The notes below the pieces were generated by a model. It saw only the letters and a program-made list of their open reading frames with translations, searched no databases and was not told the DNA's origin. 64,000 nucleotides of DNA from Ehretia macrophylla. Taxonomy: Eukaryota > Streptophyta > Magnoliopsida > Boraginales > Ehretiaceae. A program made the position numbers and the translations under genes. Where the stretch lies: contig CM075783.1 of NCBI GenBank assembly GCA_037974665.1, positions 17,640,762-17,704,761 of the forward strand. The letters are read 5' to 3'. Numbering within the stretch: position 1 is the stretch's first letter; each line of letters opens with the position of its first letter. Below are positions 46,501 to 57,800 of the stretch, piece by piece.

Positions 46501-49500
46501 AAAATCAGAGAAGTAGAAAGAGGCGTTGAAGTAGGTGTAGCGGATGCACGATTGAGAGAGAAGGACGCTGGATATGTTGGATTAATTGTGACGTTACGGG
46601 GCAGAATCGTGGAGGATGTAGGAGAGATTTGAGTAGTGGGGAGACATACAAGACCAGGAGAGTTAACACGAGATGAAGACATGGTGTGATAGGGAAAAGT
46701 TTGCTCATCCAAGATAATATGACGCGACGTATGCACTTGGCCTGTTAAGGGATTAAAGTAACGATAGCCCAAATGACATGGACTGTATCCAATAAAAACA
46801 CACTTTTGTGACTTGGGGCTTAATTTGTCAGTGTGAAGTGGCCCAAGGTGGGGATAACAACTACAACCAAGAACACATAACATGGAATAATCAGGAGGAG
46901 TGTGAAAAAAAAGCTCATAGGGCGACCGATTAGCCAAGAGTGGAGTGGGTAAGTGCTAATCAGATAAACAGCAGTAGTAAAAACTTCGAGCCAAAATTTT
47001 TTGGGAAGAGAGGCATGAAACAACAATGTTTTCCCCATGTCTGTAATGTGTCTTATTTTTCTTTCCGCAAGCCCATTTTGTTATGGAGTATACGGACATG
47101 AAATACGATATTGAATACCAGCAGAATCAAGGATTGATTTTAAACGTCTCTGAGTAAGTTATTTCTCACCATCACATTGAAAGGATTTGATAGTGGTATT
47201 AAAAAAATTTTCAGTTAGGCGTTTAAAGTGAATGAAGCAATCGACACAATCACTTTTTTGTTTGAGAAGATATATCCATGTGAACCTGCTGTGATCATCA
47301 ATGAAAAGTATGAAAAATCTAAAGCCAGAAAAGAATGCACAGGGAAAGGACCCCATATATCACAGTGAATCAGTTCTAAAGTAAAAGATGCAGTTTTATT
47401 AGATGCTTGAAATGGCAGCTTGTGGCTCTTGCCAAGCATACAAGAATTACAGACTTTATTCAAAGGCATAGCCCCAGAAATATTCAAATGATCCCGAGTA
47501 CGAAGAGTGGTTACAACAGACGGAGCCGGATGACCCAACCTATTATGCCACACATTAAAAGGCTCAGCTCTAGACGCAACCAAGGCAACTAGACTGAATG
47601 GCATGGATGAAGTCGGCAAGGAGAGATTGTAAAGATCAAATTCAGCGCGGCCCTCGAGGAGTGGCTTCCCTGTTTGAAGGTCCTTAACAAGACAAAAAGA
47701 CGGAAAGAATTCCAGTGAGACATTATTGTCTTTCGTAAAACGAGAAACAGAGTAAATTTCGAGTGATAAGAGGGACACGCAGGATATTATGAAGGGAAAA
47801 ATGACGAGTGGGTGTAGAAAAGGAAGATGAACCTGTATGCGAGATACAAAGAGACTTACCATCACCCACAAAGACCTGATCAGTACCAGTGTAAGGATGC
47901 ATTTACTGAAGAAGAGACGGGTCAGAGGTCATGTGAGAGGATGCACCTGAATCCGAAATCCAGGATTGAACCAAACTAGAACTAGAAGGAGTAGAATACT
48001 GAGGAGGTTGTTGAGAGTGGAAGCCTGCAAAATGATTTTGATTGCCATTGTTACGTGACTAGGAGTAACGGAAGCGACACTGGGCAGTAGTATGACCCTG
48101 TTTCTGGCAAATTTGACATTTGGTACGAGAGAAGTTGGAGTTGGAACGAGAAGAGTTGTTGTTCTTTGTGGCAGGAGAAGCAGTGTTGGATGAGATGGTA
48201 GAAGGCTTGGAGACAGCCACATGACCCTCAGGTGTGGAACTGACTTGAGCAACTAGAGCTGTAGTGGAGCCGTGATCAGTAACAGAGGATGAGGAATCCT
48301 CAAGAAGTATCCGTTGCTCATACATCAATAGTTTTGCACGAAGTTGAGAGAAGGTAGGTGGGGTGGCCAAGTTCTCAACCGAAGTCACAAATGGGCGATA
48401 ATCTTTAGGCAGCCCATCTAGAGTTGCAAGCACCATGTCAGAGTCAGTGAGCGAATCACCAACAGTAGCTAGAGCACTTGAGATTGTATAAATGTGGTGC
48501 AAGTACTCAGCTGCCGAGAGAGTTCCCTTTTCGAGTGACCGAAGCTGAGCCCGAAGGAGGGATTTGCGTGCAAGAGATTGTTGCATAAAAGAGTCATGAA
48601 GTGAAACCTAGAGCTCATGAGCAGAGGTGAAGCCAACAGTCTGATGAACCAATGAGTCTGAAAGAGTGGCAGTAATACACGCTGTAACAAAGCGATCAAA
48701 TCGAATCCAGTCCTCAGATGACACAACAGTAGTGGAATCAGTGGAGGTAGTTGTGCTAGCATCAGACTCAGCAGGTAGGGAAAGGGAACCATCAACGTAG
48801 CCCATTAAATTGTTAAAAGTAAGAAAGTTAACCATCTGTGATTGCCAGGTTAAATAATTGGTGGTGTCCAACAGAACCGTGACATATAGCTTGACATTAA
48901 GGGAGGGAAGAGAGAAAAGATAAGAAGGAGATGACAAGGGAAGAGCAGTGGAAGAAGATGGAGTCGCAGCGGTGGAGGTTGGAGTAGCAGCAGTAGAGGT
49001 TGGAGTGGTCATGATGATGGAAACGTGGGTGTTTGGAAGAAAGAACAGATAAGACCGTGGCAGCAGGACCAAAAGACTTTCGTCAAAATTAGACTCCTGA
49101 TACCATGTAGAAATATAGGTGTTTGTATTATATCTCAAAAGAGTGTACAGTGCATCTATTTGTACTACAACATCAGTGAAGAAGCGATAAAGATAACACA
49201 TGAGATAGACCAAGATACATGGAATTTAAAATAATTCAAACAACATAATTTATCTCTTATCAAAGTGCAACTCATTAAAAAAAGGAAAAAGAATCTCATG
49301 CATATATATTATTTTTAGAAAGATAAACTTGCAACTGTAAAATTACCATTGTTTATAGTTTTAAAAACCATTGCAATAACTAGTAAAAATTGTCACAAAA
49401 AGTATTAAAAATCGTTGTTGTTGCACAAGAAAACCGTCGCAAATAGTAGAACATTTATCATGTAGTCTTTAAAAAAAATTATTACTAAAAGAATCTATTG

Positions 49501-49672
49501 CAATGGTTTTTTTTACCATTACTACTTATTTACAAAAAACCGTTGCAATAAAGAATAGACAATGACAACGAATTCAATAGTAAGAAAACCGTTGCGTAAA
49601 ACCATTTGCAACGGTTTTGAGCTTTTTGACAATGGTTTTCAAATGTTGCCTAAAATAAAAAATGTGGTAGTG
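43593..49672. mobile_element. CACTA element, non-autonomous, containing a Copia
   Basis: Left end cattaccacattttttattt, complemented right end cactaccacattttttattt, 3-bp target repeat tct at 43590-43592 and 49673-49675. Subterminal regions are rich in gcaacggtttt-type repeats in both orientations, as expected for En/Spm elements. Excluding the Copia at 44396-49262 it is about 1.2 kb and has no transposase. The left terminal base pattern is CATTA instead of CACTA. Confidence 0.88.
44396..49262 (-). mobile_element. Copia element 2 (Ale/Retrofit-like), inside the CACTA
   Basis: Short LTRs of 157 bp (44396-44552, 49106-49262) differ at about four positions (2.5%). The 5-bp target repeat is aagtg (44391-44395, 49263-49267). 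Next to the right LTR is a primer-binding site TGGTATCAGGAG (initiator tRNA-Met type). Minus strand: gag starting MTTPTSTAAT with a CQICQKQGHTTAQC knuckle (about 49010-48059), integrase with GHPAPS and HCDIWGPFP (about 47870-47040), reverse transcriptase with [12 protein letters not shown] and YVDDILVT (about 46940-45100), RNase H (to 44649). Nearly full length, broken in a few places; the youngest Copia of the window by LTR similarity. Confidence 0.94.
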
Positions 49673-50066
49673 TCTACTGCCGTCTGTTGGATTTGGAATG
49701 GAGGAAGGAGAGGTGCTTTAAGAATACACCCCATAATAACTTCTATGCTTTATCTAATTTCATCCAAGGTCAAGCTTTGAGTATGATTGATGCTTGGCAT
49801 AGTCCAGAAGGTTACCCGCATCCCATTAATCACCGAGTCTTGGTTGGTTGAAAAAAGCCGGTCCAGGGATGAAAACTAAATACTGATGGTTGCTCTAAAG
49901 GTAATCTTGGCTTGGCAGGAACGGGGGGTATTTTTCTTGATGAAAATGGTTTTTGGATTTTTGGCTTTTCTATAAATTTGGGGATCGCTTCCAACTATAA
50001 GGGGGAATTATTGGTGGTTTGGGAAGAACTCAAAAGAGCTGTTGACATGGGCATCACTCATCTTAC

Positions 50067-51352
50067 TAGGGGTGGCATTTGGGCCAGCCCGGCCCTGCAC
50101 GGCACGACCCGGCCAAATTGTGTGTCAAGAAAATTGAGCCCGACTCAACACATATGTTTGGTGGGCCGAGCTGAGCTGGGCTCAATTTTTAGAATATAGA
50201 ACCCAGCTCGGCCCACGAGCCCACTATCACGAGTCGTGAGCTGAGCTGGGCTGGGTTGGGTTAGCCCATATACATATATATATTAAAATTTAAACTTTTT
50301 TTTAAAGGAAAGTTAATTTAACTATTAATGCAACAGTACACAAATTGATTGATGATATTAATAATTAACTTAAACAATAAAATACAACACAACATAACAA
50401 ACTACAAGTTAATGAGACACAAGTACATTAGTGATATAAATATGAAAATAAAATATTACATAAATGGTTGAGGAAAGCTACTGTAAATTGATAATATCAA
50501 ATTTACGTAAAAATATATATTGATGTTGATAATAGTTACAAATTACATACCAATATTCTTTAAAGTACGTAAGATGATTCCAAATTTCTAACGAATGTAA
50601 TTGTCGTGAAAGATTTTATTCTTCTATGGACATAAATGTAGTCGTCGTGAAAGACTAACGAATGTAGTCGTCGTGAAAGACTTGTAGTAAAATAAAGTTA
50701 AATATATTAAGTGAGTAAACACTGTTACTAAGTATTTATAGGAAAAATTATATGTACAATTATAAAAATTATAAAAAAATTGTACCTAAGATCTTTTAAA
50801 AAAAACTGTATGAAGGGATTTAAAGTTACAAGTTGCAAATTTGCAATATTATAAAAAAGGTTTGATAACAAGTCATTTAATATTAACTTAAGAAATACAT
50901 TTGCTACTTTTTATTATTAGTTTGTTAAAAACTATAATTACTACGACTTGCTAATTTGTTTTTTAAAAAAATAGTTACTATGATTTGCATTGCATACATA
51001 AAGTATAATATTTTAATTTCTTTTAATAAGTGAGCTCAAATGTGCTTAATTTGTGTTGAAATCGAGTTGAGCTCGAGATGGGCCTTATTTGGGCTCAAAA
51101 TGGGCCTTATTTGGGCTCGAGCTGGGCCTGTGCTAGGCTCGAGCTGGGTTGGGCTCCGAGCTGGGCTGGGCTCATGGGTTGAGCTGAGCTGGGCCTAAAC
51201 TCAAATGGGCTGAGTCAGAAATTATAGGACCCAGCTCAGCCCACACATATGTGGTGGGTTGGGCCGAATCGAGCCCACTACCAACTGAGCTGGGCTGGAC
51301 CCGAATTTTCGTGTGCTAGGCCTGTATGGACCCAGCCCAAATGCCGCCTCTA
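50067..51352. mobile_element. hAT-B element, complete, inside the LINE
   Basis: Left end taggggtggcatttgggc, complemented right end tagaggcggcatttgggc; flanks catcttac (50059-50066) and tatcttac (51353-51360) match at 7 of 8 bases. Both subterminal regions are arrays of gagctgggct/ggcccagc. The AT-rich interior includes a small tandem motif (cgaatgtagtcgtcgtgaaagac, about 50590-50690). No coding capacity. Confidence 0.9.
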
Positions 51353-51754
51353 TATCTTACTTTTGAGTCTGATTCGCTAATAACTATTTAGCTGTTAAAG
51401 GTAGAAGTACCTTCGAAGAGTCATTTAAGGTTCTTATCGAAGACTGTAAAAAGATTTTAGCGGACCATGAAGGATACCAACTCCAGCATGCATTTCGCGA
51501 ATTAATGAGATCTGGATATAGAGATTTGGGGCTAGATGAGACACCCTTTGCTTAGTTTGAGTTTTGAGTTAGTGTCCGAATTGGAAGAATATTTATATTA
51601 TTTGAATTGAATGTAATAATTAATGATTTGTTAATTTGTGATTTTAGTGGCTCCAAATTATGTAATTAATGATTGTGCGCCTTGCAAGTTTGAGAGGTTG
51701 ACCCTTCAAAAACGTGACATGTCACGCTTTTAGTTTAGTTTTGTGGCGTGAAAA

Positions 51755-52625
51755 TGATTATACAATACATTCATATGACTGATCTTTCCCTTCTATGCCG
51801 CAAGCATCACACTCAAACAATGCACTTCTTTGTTGGAGTTTTGGGGGGTGCTGCTTCCCGAGGTGTTCAAATGTACCATCTAATTGAGCACATAAAACAT
51901 CCAAATCAAACTCACACTTGGAACAGTGATAGGTAAAACCACTCTAGTCTCTTCTACATATATCACATATGCAATCTCTTGGACAAGGTTTTTCCCTAAA
52001 GAGTATAAGTCAATGTTTGGAATGCATTGGATGCATATATGCAAAAATTTGGTGACGGCTATATACTAATTTTTTAAAAAAAGTTTAATAGTATAATTTT
52101 TTTTTATAGTAACAAGCACCAAAATAAAATTTCAAAAGCACGACGCTAAAATGTCGCTGTTTAGTGAGAAAATAGCGATAAACTTATGTAAAATAAGTAA
52201 GTGACGGAAAGTATATAGTCGTCACTAAATTGTCACCATTTGGCGACAAATTAGTGACGGATACGTAGAAGCCATAGCTAATTTGTCGCCAAATAGCAAT
52301 TTGAAGACGGTGTATACAATTCCCACATTTTTGTGACAAATTGGTGACGATTTTCCCATGTCGTCTCCAATTGGTGATTAGTCACTTAGTTTCGCGCCAA
52401 AAATCAATGTTAAATGTGGTTTCTAAATCCTCAACGATTTTCCCATGCCGTCTTCAATTTGTCACCATTTAGTCACGTAGTTTCGCGCCAACTATCAATG
52501 TTAAATGTGGTTGCTAAATTGTCACTATTTTAGAGACGGTCTCTGGATTTCGTCACTAAATATGATTTTTCTTGTAGTGATAATCACTATAATGGTAATT
52601 TTGCACAGAATTTGTAGAGAAAGAC
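51755..52625 (-). pseudogene. DC1-c N-terminal half, split by a CACTA MITE
   Basis: On the minus strand, 52625-52583 encodes a scrap ending AELPL-like text. After the insertion (52038-52579), 52037-51755 gives a module with SGFTYHCSKCEFDLDVLCAQL and the next, LQQRSALFECDACGIEGKDQS. In-frame stops are present (for example after RRD in CDICRRD). At 51755 similarity to DC1 ends near CTVC and LINE-flanking DNA begins. DC1-f at 42710-43125 is the likely other end of the same gene. Confidence 0.75.
52038..52579. mobile_element. CACTA-type MITE in DC1-c
   Basis: The complemented right end is the classic CACTACAAGAAAAATCATA. The left end tatgcaaaaatttggtgacgg is diverged. The 3-bp flanks ata (52035-52037 and 52580-52582) match, and sister DC1 genes read ggatgcataatctc without interruption. 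The interior repeats ttggtgacga/tcgtcac motifs. Confidence 0.8.
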
Positions 52626-52639
52626 TGGTTGAATGATGC

Positions 52640-53455
52640 ACCAAGTGATACCAAGTAAGTACATGATTCTTACTTTTCTTGTTGACGAAGTGATACCAAG
52701 TGTATAATTCTTACTTTGCGTGTTGATTAAATGATACCAAAGTAATGTCGTCTTATTGAGCGATGCAAGAGACCATCCTTTAAGAAAAATACTTTTAAGT
52801 GGTGAACTCATTTGGAATTATACTAAGTTATTCAAAGTAAAAGGACAGAAGAATGGAATCTTTTTTCTTTTTTTTTCTTTTCTTTTCTTTTGGTTTGAGG
52901 AAGGCTAAAGGAGGTTATTCGACAATCTTTTTGAGGGATTTTTTTTTTTTTGGTGACATGGAGACTAAAAAATAACTACCTGGCAATGAGGTAAAATTTT
53001 GAGGATGAAAAATTTGCATAATCTTGGGCTTGGTGTTTCAGCTTACCCAACAATGAGGTAAAATTTGAAGATGATGAATCAAGGATCACAAAGAACCATG
53101 AATATTGTTCACATTACACTTAAAGTGGATGACTCCATTAAAGATTTTATGATCAGAGCTTCAACCCATCTTGTATGTCATATTGACGAGAGGCTGCTAA
53201 CTTATGAAAAATATTGCTGCAAGTAAAGAGAAAAGTAAAAGAAAATACTTTTGGAAGGCCGGAAGGGGGTATTTAGTAATACTTTCCTATATTTTTAAAA
53301 TATTCACTTATTCCAAATAAAAAAATCATAAAATCTTAAATCTTTTTATAAGATTTTGAGCTAGATCTCCAAGCGTAATTCTATAAAACAAATCTACTTG
53401 AGAGTGAAAGCGTGTGAGAAAGGGGACCTTTCTTGAAATATCCAAGGTAATGTAA
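52640..53455. repeat. DC1 spacer block with tandem upstream module
   Basis: Direct copy of 40030-40850. At 52641-52750 a unit of about 40 bp (aagtgataccaagt ... attcttactttt.ttgttgacg) occurs three times. It lies directly upstream of the DC1-c start region, so it is also that gene's former promoter. Confidence 0.82.
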
Positions 53456-53520
53456 TATTATTATCACATAAGAGGTACGTACATTGAAAGAGTATTTGAG
53501 CACTTTAGGATGTTGTAGTC

Positions 53521-54134
53521 CATATTTGTCGAATCGTGAATCGTATCGTAAATCGAAATATCATTTTTTTGAATCGTGAATCGAATCGAATCGTGAATCG
53601 TACCGATTCGGTCACAAATTTAAAACTAATTGATATTTGATATATTATGTTTCTATTAACAGTTTTTAGTTGAGATTCTTTATTTGAATTAATATTAATA
53701 TATGTTTTTGTTACTTTTCTAGATTGTTCATTACTTCACTTGTTCCTAGTAGCCCAAACAATTTCTACATCATAATATCACACTATTTTTTTTGGTCAGA
53801 ACAATATCACATTTCACAAGTGCCCAAACTAGTGCTCAAAGCTGCTGTAAACAAAAGTGGTCCAATCAGTTACGAGTTTTGTCTTTTTTTTTTTATTAGT
53901 AAAGTGGGCTTATTTTGTTATCTACTTTGAAATATTTTGGGTTTTTTAAATAAATAAAAAAAAATTGACCCGAATCGCAAACGATTCAGTGAATCGTTCG
54001 ATTCATACGATTCGCTACGATTCGGTACCGATTCATTTGTGATTCACGTCAATTCACGATTCTCCTATCCGATTCGTATTATTTTTTAGTAAATCGTATC
54101 GAATCGTACGATTCGCATACGATTCTGATTACAC
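53521..54134. mobile_element. 614-bp insertion with gaatcgtgaatcg repeats (Mutator-like)
   Basis: Both arms are packed with gattcacgattc/gaatcgtgaatcg-type repeats in opposing orientation. It is flanked by the direct repeat tgttgtagtc (53511-53520, 54135-54144), and the empty site exists in an inverted spacer copy at 27465-27474. A 9-10 bp duplication points to a Mutator-like element. The ends (catatttgtcgaatcg; complemented agtgtaatcagaatcg) are only partly inverted. Confidence 0.8.
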
Positions 54135-54144
54135 TGTTGTAGTC

Positions 54145-54639
54145 TAAGCCAGTTGGAACTCTTTTGTTGCACATTTTATACTTTAATCTTATTTGGTATA
54201 TCCATGACTAAGGAATAGATGGAACACATGTCTGCTGTTGCATGCGCTAATAATGTTAGTTGATAGCTTGATGTAAGCTATGATTTGCATCAAAGACAAC
54301 TACATATTTCACAAACTGTTAGTATTAATGTGAGCACGTACATGCATTGTCCAAACAAAATACATTGGCGATCATTTATTTCTCATGATAATTGATAATC
54401 ATATCAACCTCTTCAAGATCTTTATTTTTTTATGCATACCAACATGTAATTTATCTTTCGTATTTAAATAAAGAAAAAAGAAGGAAACGAAAAGGACATG
54501 CATTAATTAATAGATATCTTTTATTAAGATTAATATAATAAATACATAACGCGATTGACCAAAAGAAAAGACAATATTAATAATAACAAATCCTTTATTA
54601 TATGCATTACAAATTTACAGATTCAATAGGACTCTATGC
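54145..54639. other. DC1-cluster spacer and DC1-d 3' flank
   Basis: 54145-54290 is the inverted counterpart of 27340-27464. 54390-54590 matches 30770-30960 directly (ccaacatgtaat, atttaaataaagaaaa, ttttattaa), the 3' flank of DC1-b. The aataaa within it may be a poly(A) signal region. Confidence 0.6.
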
Positions 54640-54837
54640 TCTTCCTAATTCGACTTCTTAGGACTGACCATCTCCGACCACATGGCTGGCAGAGGTTAAA
54701 ATAGCAAGTTCCACATTCAAAGCCGATGCGTCCTTTCAAATTATGATCACATCTGTTACAACGGAATTTATATTTAACTTCCCTCACAAAGGTGAGAGGA
54801 TGTGGGTGATACTCAATTTGAAGTTTACCCCCAAACT

Positions 54838-57800
54838 TGTTAGACTTCTTTTGTGCGAAATTGGATTAGACACCGATAAAAGGAAATAAGCAACAGAAAG
54901 AAGAATGTTAAATATTAACAATACACGAATGTAAAGAAGAAAACTAATAAACAGTAAATAAGAAAACAATATATTTATGCGAATGAACCAGTACACAAAC
55001 CGAGGCTCGAATTAGACTCGATGTCCTTAAGGTTTATTGCTCCGCTAGGTACTTACGACTTCAACTGCAACAACCTCCCAGGATACAACAGCTCTATCTT
55101 TTGTATTAGAAGTACCACAAAATACAAAAGCTATCGAACTGACAGTGTATAAACTCTCTCTCGATCAATGCTATGCTAGCCTAACTATTCTCTATATGCA
55201 ATAATGTTAATGCATCCGGTCACCAATGAACAAAGCATATGAGGTATTTATAGATGAGGCTTTGGAGAAGGATCTGCTGGCCACTTCTTCCACTCAAAAC
55301 GTGGGATAAGAGATATCCCCACTTCCTTCATGCTACTGAATATGTTGAACGTGAGGGAAAACCCACTTCTTTAACTGCATACGAGCACTACAAGGCTAAA
55401 CATGTAGGATAACTTCCCCAACCCATTCACTCCATGTAGAACATGTAGGCAGTTATCCTCCTTACTTCATCTTCTTAAGTCTTGCAGCAAAGTTGTTGAA
55501 AAGTGGGCAATTGCTCATTCACCAATACATTCTTCCAACAATCCCCCACATGAATAGAAATTGGCCAGTCAGATAGAGATGCAGACGCTAGAGAGAGAGT
55601 TCAATAGAAAGATACTGCATCAGGATAGGTAGCTTTTGGCTTTGAACCTTCTTTAGTGAAAACTATCGGGTTTACTTGCTAACCATTGAATGCGATATCT
55701 TGAACTGTTCAGCTTTTGTGTAAACCAAGACAATATGATTCACACAGTACCCCTCTGTACACTGTTGAGTTCTCACGGTTGTGTTCATTTTGGCCCTGAA
55801 CAACTCCCAGTATTCATAAGTACTCTAAAGAATTCAGCCTTCAAAATTCTCGTAGGAACGGCCCAGTCCCTACTCATATAGGTGATCACTTATGAAGAGT
55901 ATCCTTGCAATACCGCACTTGGATTACCAAGATATAAGTATCATTAAAAACATAGCTTAGCCTAAGCCACATGCAGGCAGCACTGTCTACTCATCATAGG
56001 AATAGGTGGGAGTATTACCCCTGCAGTGCTCCCAATGAATCATTCATAGCTCAGTTTTTCCTTTTGAACCTACATCTAAGGATCTCCTGTCACGTAGGTA
56101 GGGTTTTCCACTATGATGACTCTTTAGATATAAGCTTAAGACGCATTCCCCTCGACAACTTGTAAACTTGCTCTCTATTCAAACCTTTAGTAAGCGGATC
56201 TGCAATGTTATCTTTTGATTTTACGTAGTCAATTGAGATAACCCCATTAGAGAGCAATTGTTTAACGGTATTATGTCTGCGACGAATATGTCTAGACTTA
56301 CCGTTGTACATACTACTCTATGCCTTTCCAATAACAGATTGACTATCGCAGTGTATGCAGATAGCTGGCACAGGTTTTGGCCAGTTTGGAATATCCTCTA
56401 AGAATTGTCGAAGCCATTTGGCTTCCTCTGCAGCTTTATCTGAAGCTATAAACTCAGATTCCATCGTGGATCTGGCTATACATGTTTGCTTAGTGGATTT
56501 CTAAGAGACGGCTGCCCCTCTCAACGCAAAGACATATCCACTCGTAGATTTAGAATCTTTAGTATCCGATATCTAGTTGACATCATTGTACCCCTCTAAT
56601 ACAGCTGGATATCTGGTATAATGCAGCCCGAAGTTCAAAGTGTACCTCAGATACCTTAGAACTCTTATCATAGCTGTCCAATGGGCTTGCCCTGGATTGC
56701 TAGTATATCTACTCAATTTGTTGACGGCATATGCTATATCGGGCCTCGTGCAATTCATCAAGTACATTAGACTACCAATAATTCTTGAATACTCCACTTG
56801 AGATATTCCATCACCAGTATATTTAGCTAGATATACATTAACATCTACCGGTGTCTTAACTAGTGTCTCGTCGTTCTTGTTGAACTTGTCTAGTATCTTC
56901 TCAATATAATGAGACTGGGACAACACTAGTCTATCAGATGTTCTGGTGATCTTAACACCCAAAATAACATCTGCTACCCCCTTATCCTTCATATCGAAGT
57001 TACTGGATAGCATCTTCTTGATAGACTTAATGACATTAATATTGCTTCCCATAATTAGCATATCGTCAACATAGAGACAAACAATGACATACTCTTGGCT
57101 CGTGCCTTTCACATAGACACACTTGTCACATTCATTGATCCTAAAGCCATTTGTCATCATGACTTTATCAAACTTCTCGTGCCATTGTTTGGGTGCTTGT
57201 TTTAATCCATAAAGGGATTTTAAGTCGACATACCTTCTTCTCCTTACCTGGAACAACAAACCCTTTGGGTTGTTCCATATAGATTTCCTCATCTAACTCT
57301 CCATTCAAGAAAGCCGTCTTGACATCCATTTGGTGAATTTCTAAGTTGTTGATAGCCGCTATAGCTATCAACATCCGAATAGATATAATTCTTGTAACTG
57401 GTGAATATGTATCAAAGTAGTCAAGGCCTTCCTTTTGCCTGTAACCCTTAATTACAAGTCTGGCCTTGTATTTGTCTATAGATCCATCTGCCTTCATCTT
57501 TCTCTTAAAAATCCATTTACACCCGAGAGGTTTATTTCTAGGAGGAAGATCCACTAGTTCCCAAATGTGATTTTGCATGATGGACTCAATTTCACTGTTG
57601 ACAGCTTCTCTCCACAAAGGAGCCTCAAGGGTTGTCATCGTTTCGTTAAAGGTACGAGGCTCATTTTCTAACAGATACATTAGAAAATTCGGACCAAAAA
57701 ACTTGTCCATCCTTGCCCTTTTACTGCATCTCGGTGCATTTTCATCTAGATCATGACTTCCGTCATAAGTTCTTTTCGAAGAACTTGGTTCTTGTGTGTC

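Larger units (their letters stand above)
43127..51545 (+). mobile_element. LINE 3' part, split by CACTA and hAT insertions
   Basis: Three plus-strand pieces belong together. 43127-43592 encodes the region after reverse transcriptase (LMAKLRWKVLTELN, IYNGKKICFWLDRWVG). 49676-50058 gives WIWNGGRRGALR, then the RNase H start NTDGCSKGNLGLAGTGGIF and SNYKGELLVVWEELKRA. 51361-51545 continues with ESDSLITI. The catalytic D (NTDG), E (KGEL) and D (ESDS) of an RNase H domain are visible. 5'-truncated, with internal stops such as the TAG after LTELNL. The first gap is a CACTA element with TSD tct, the second a hAT-B. The LINE itself lies inside a DC1 copy. Confidence 0.75.
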
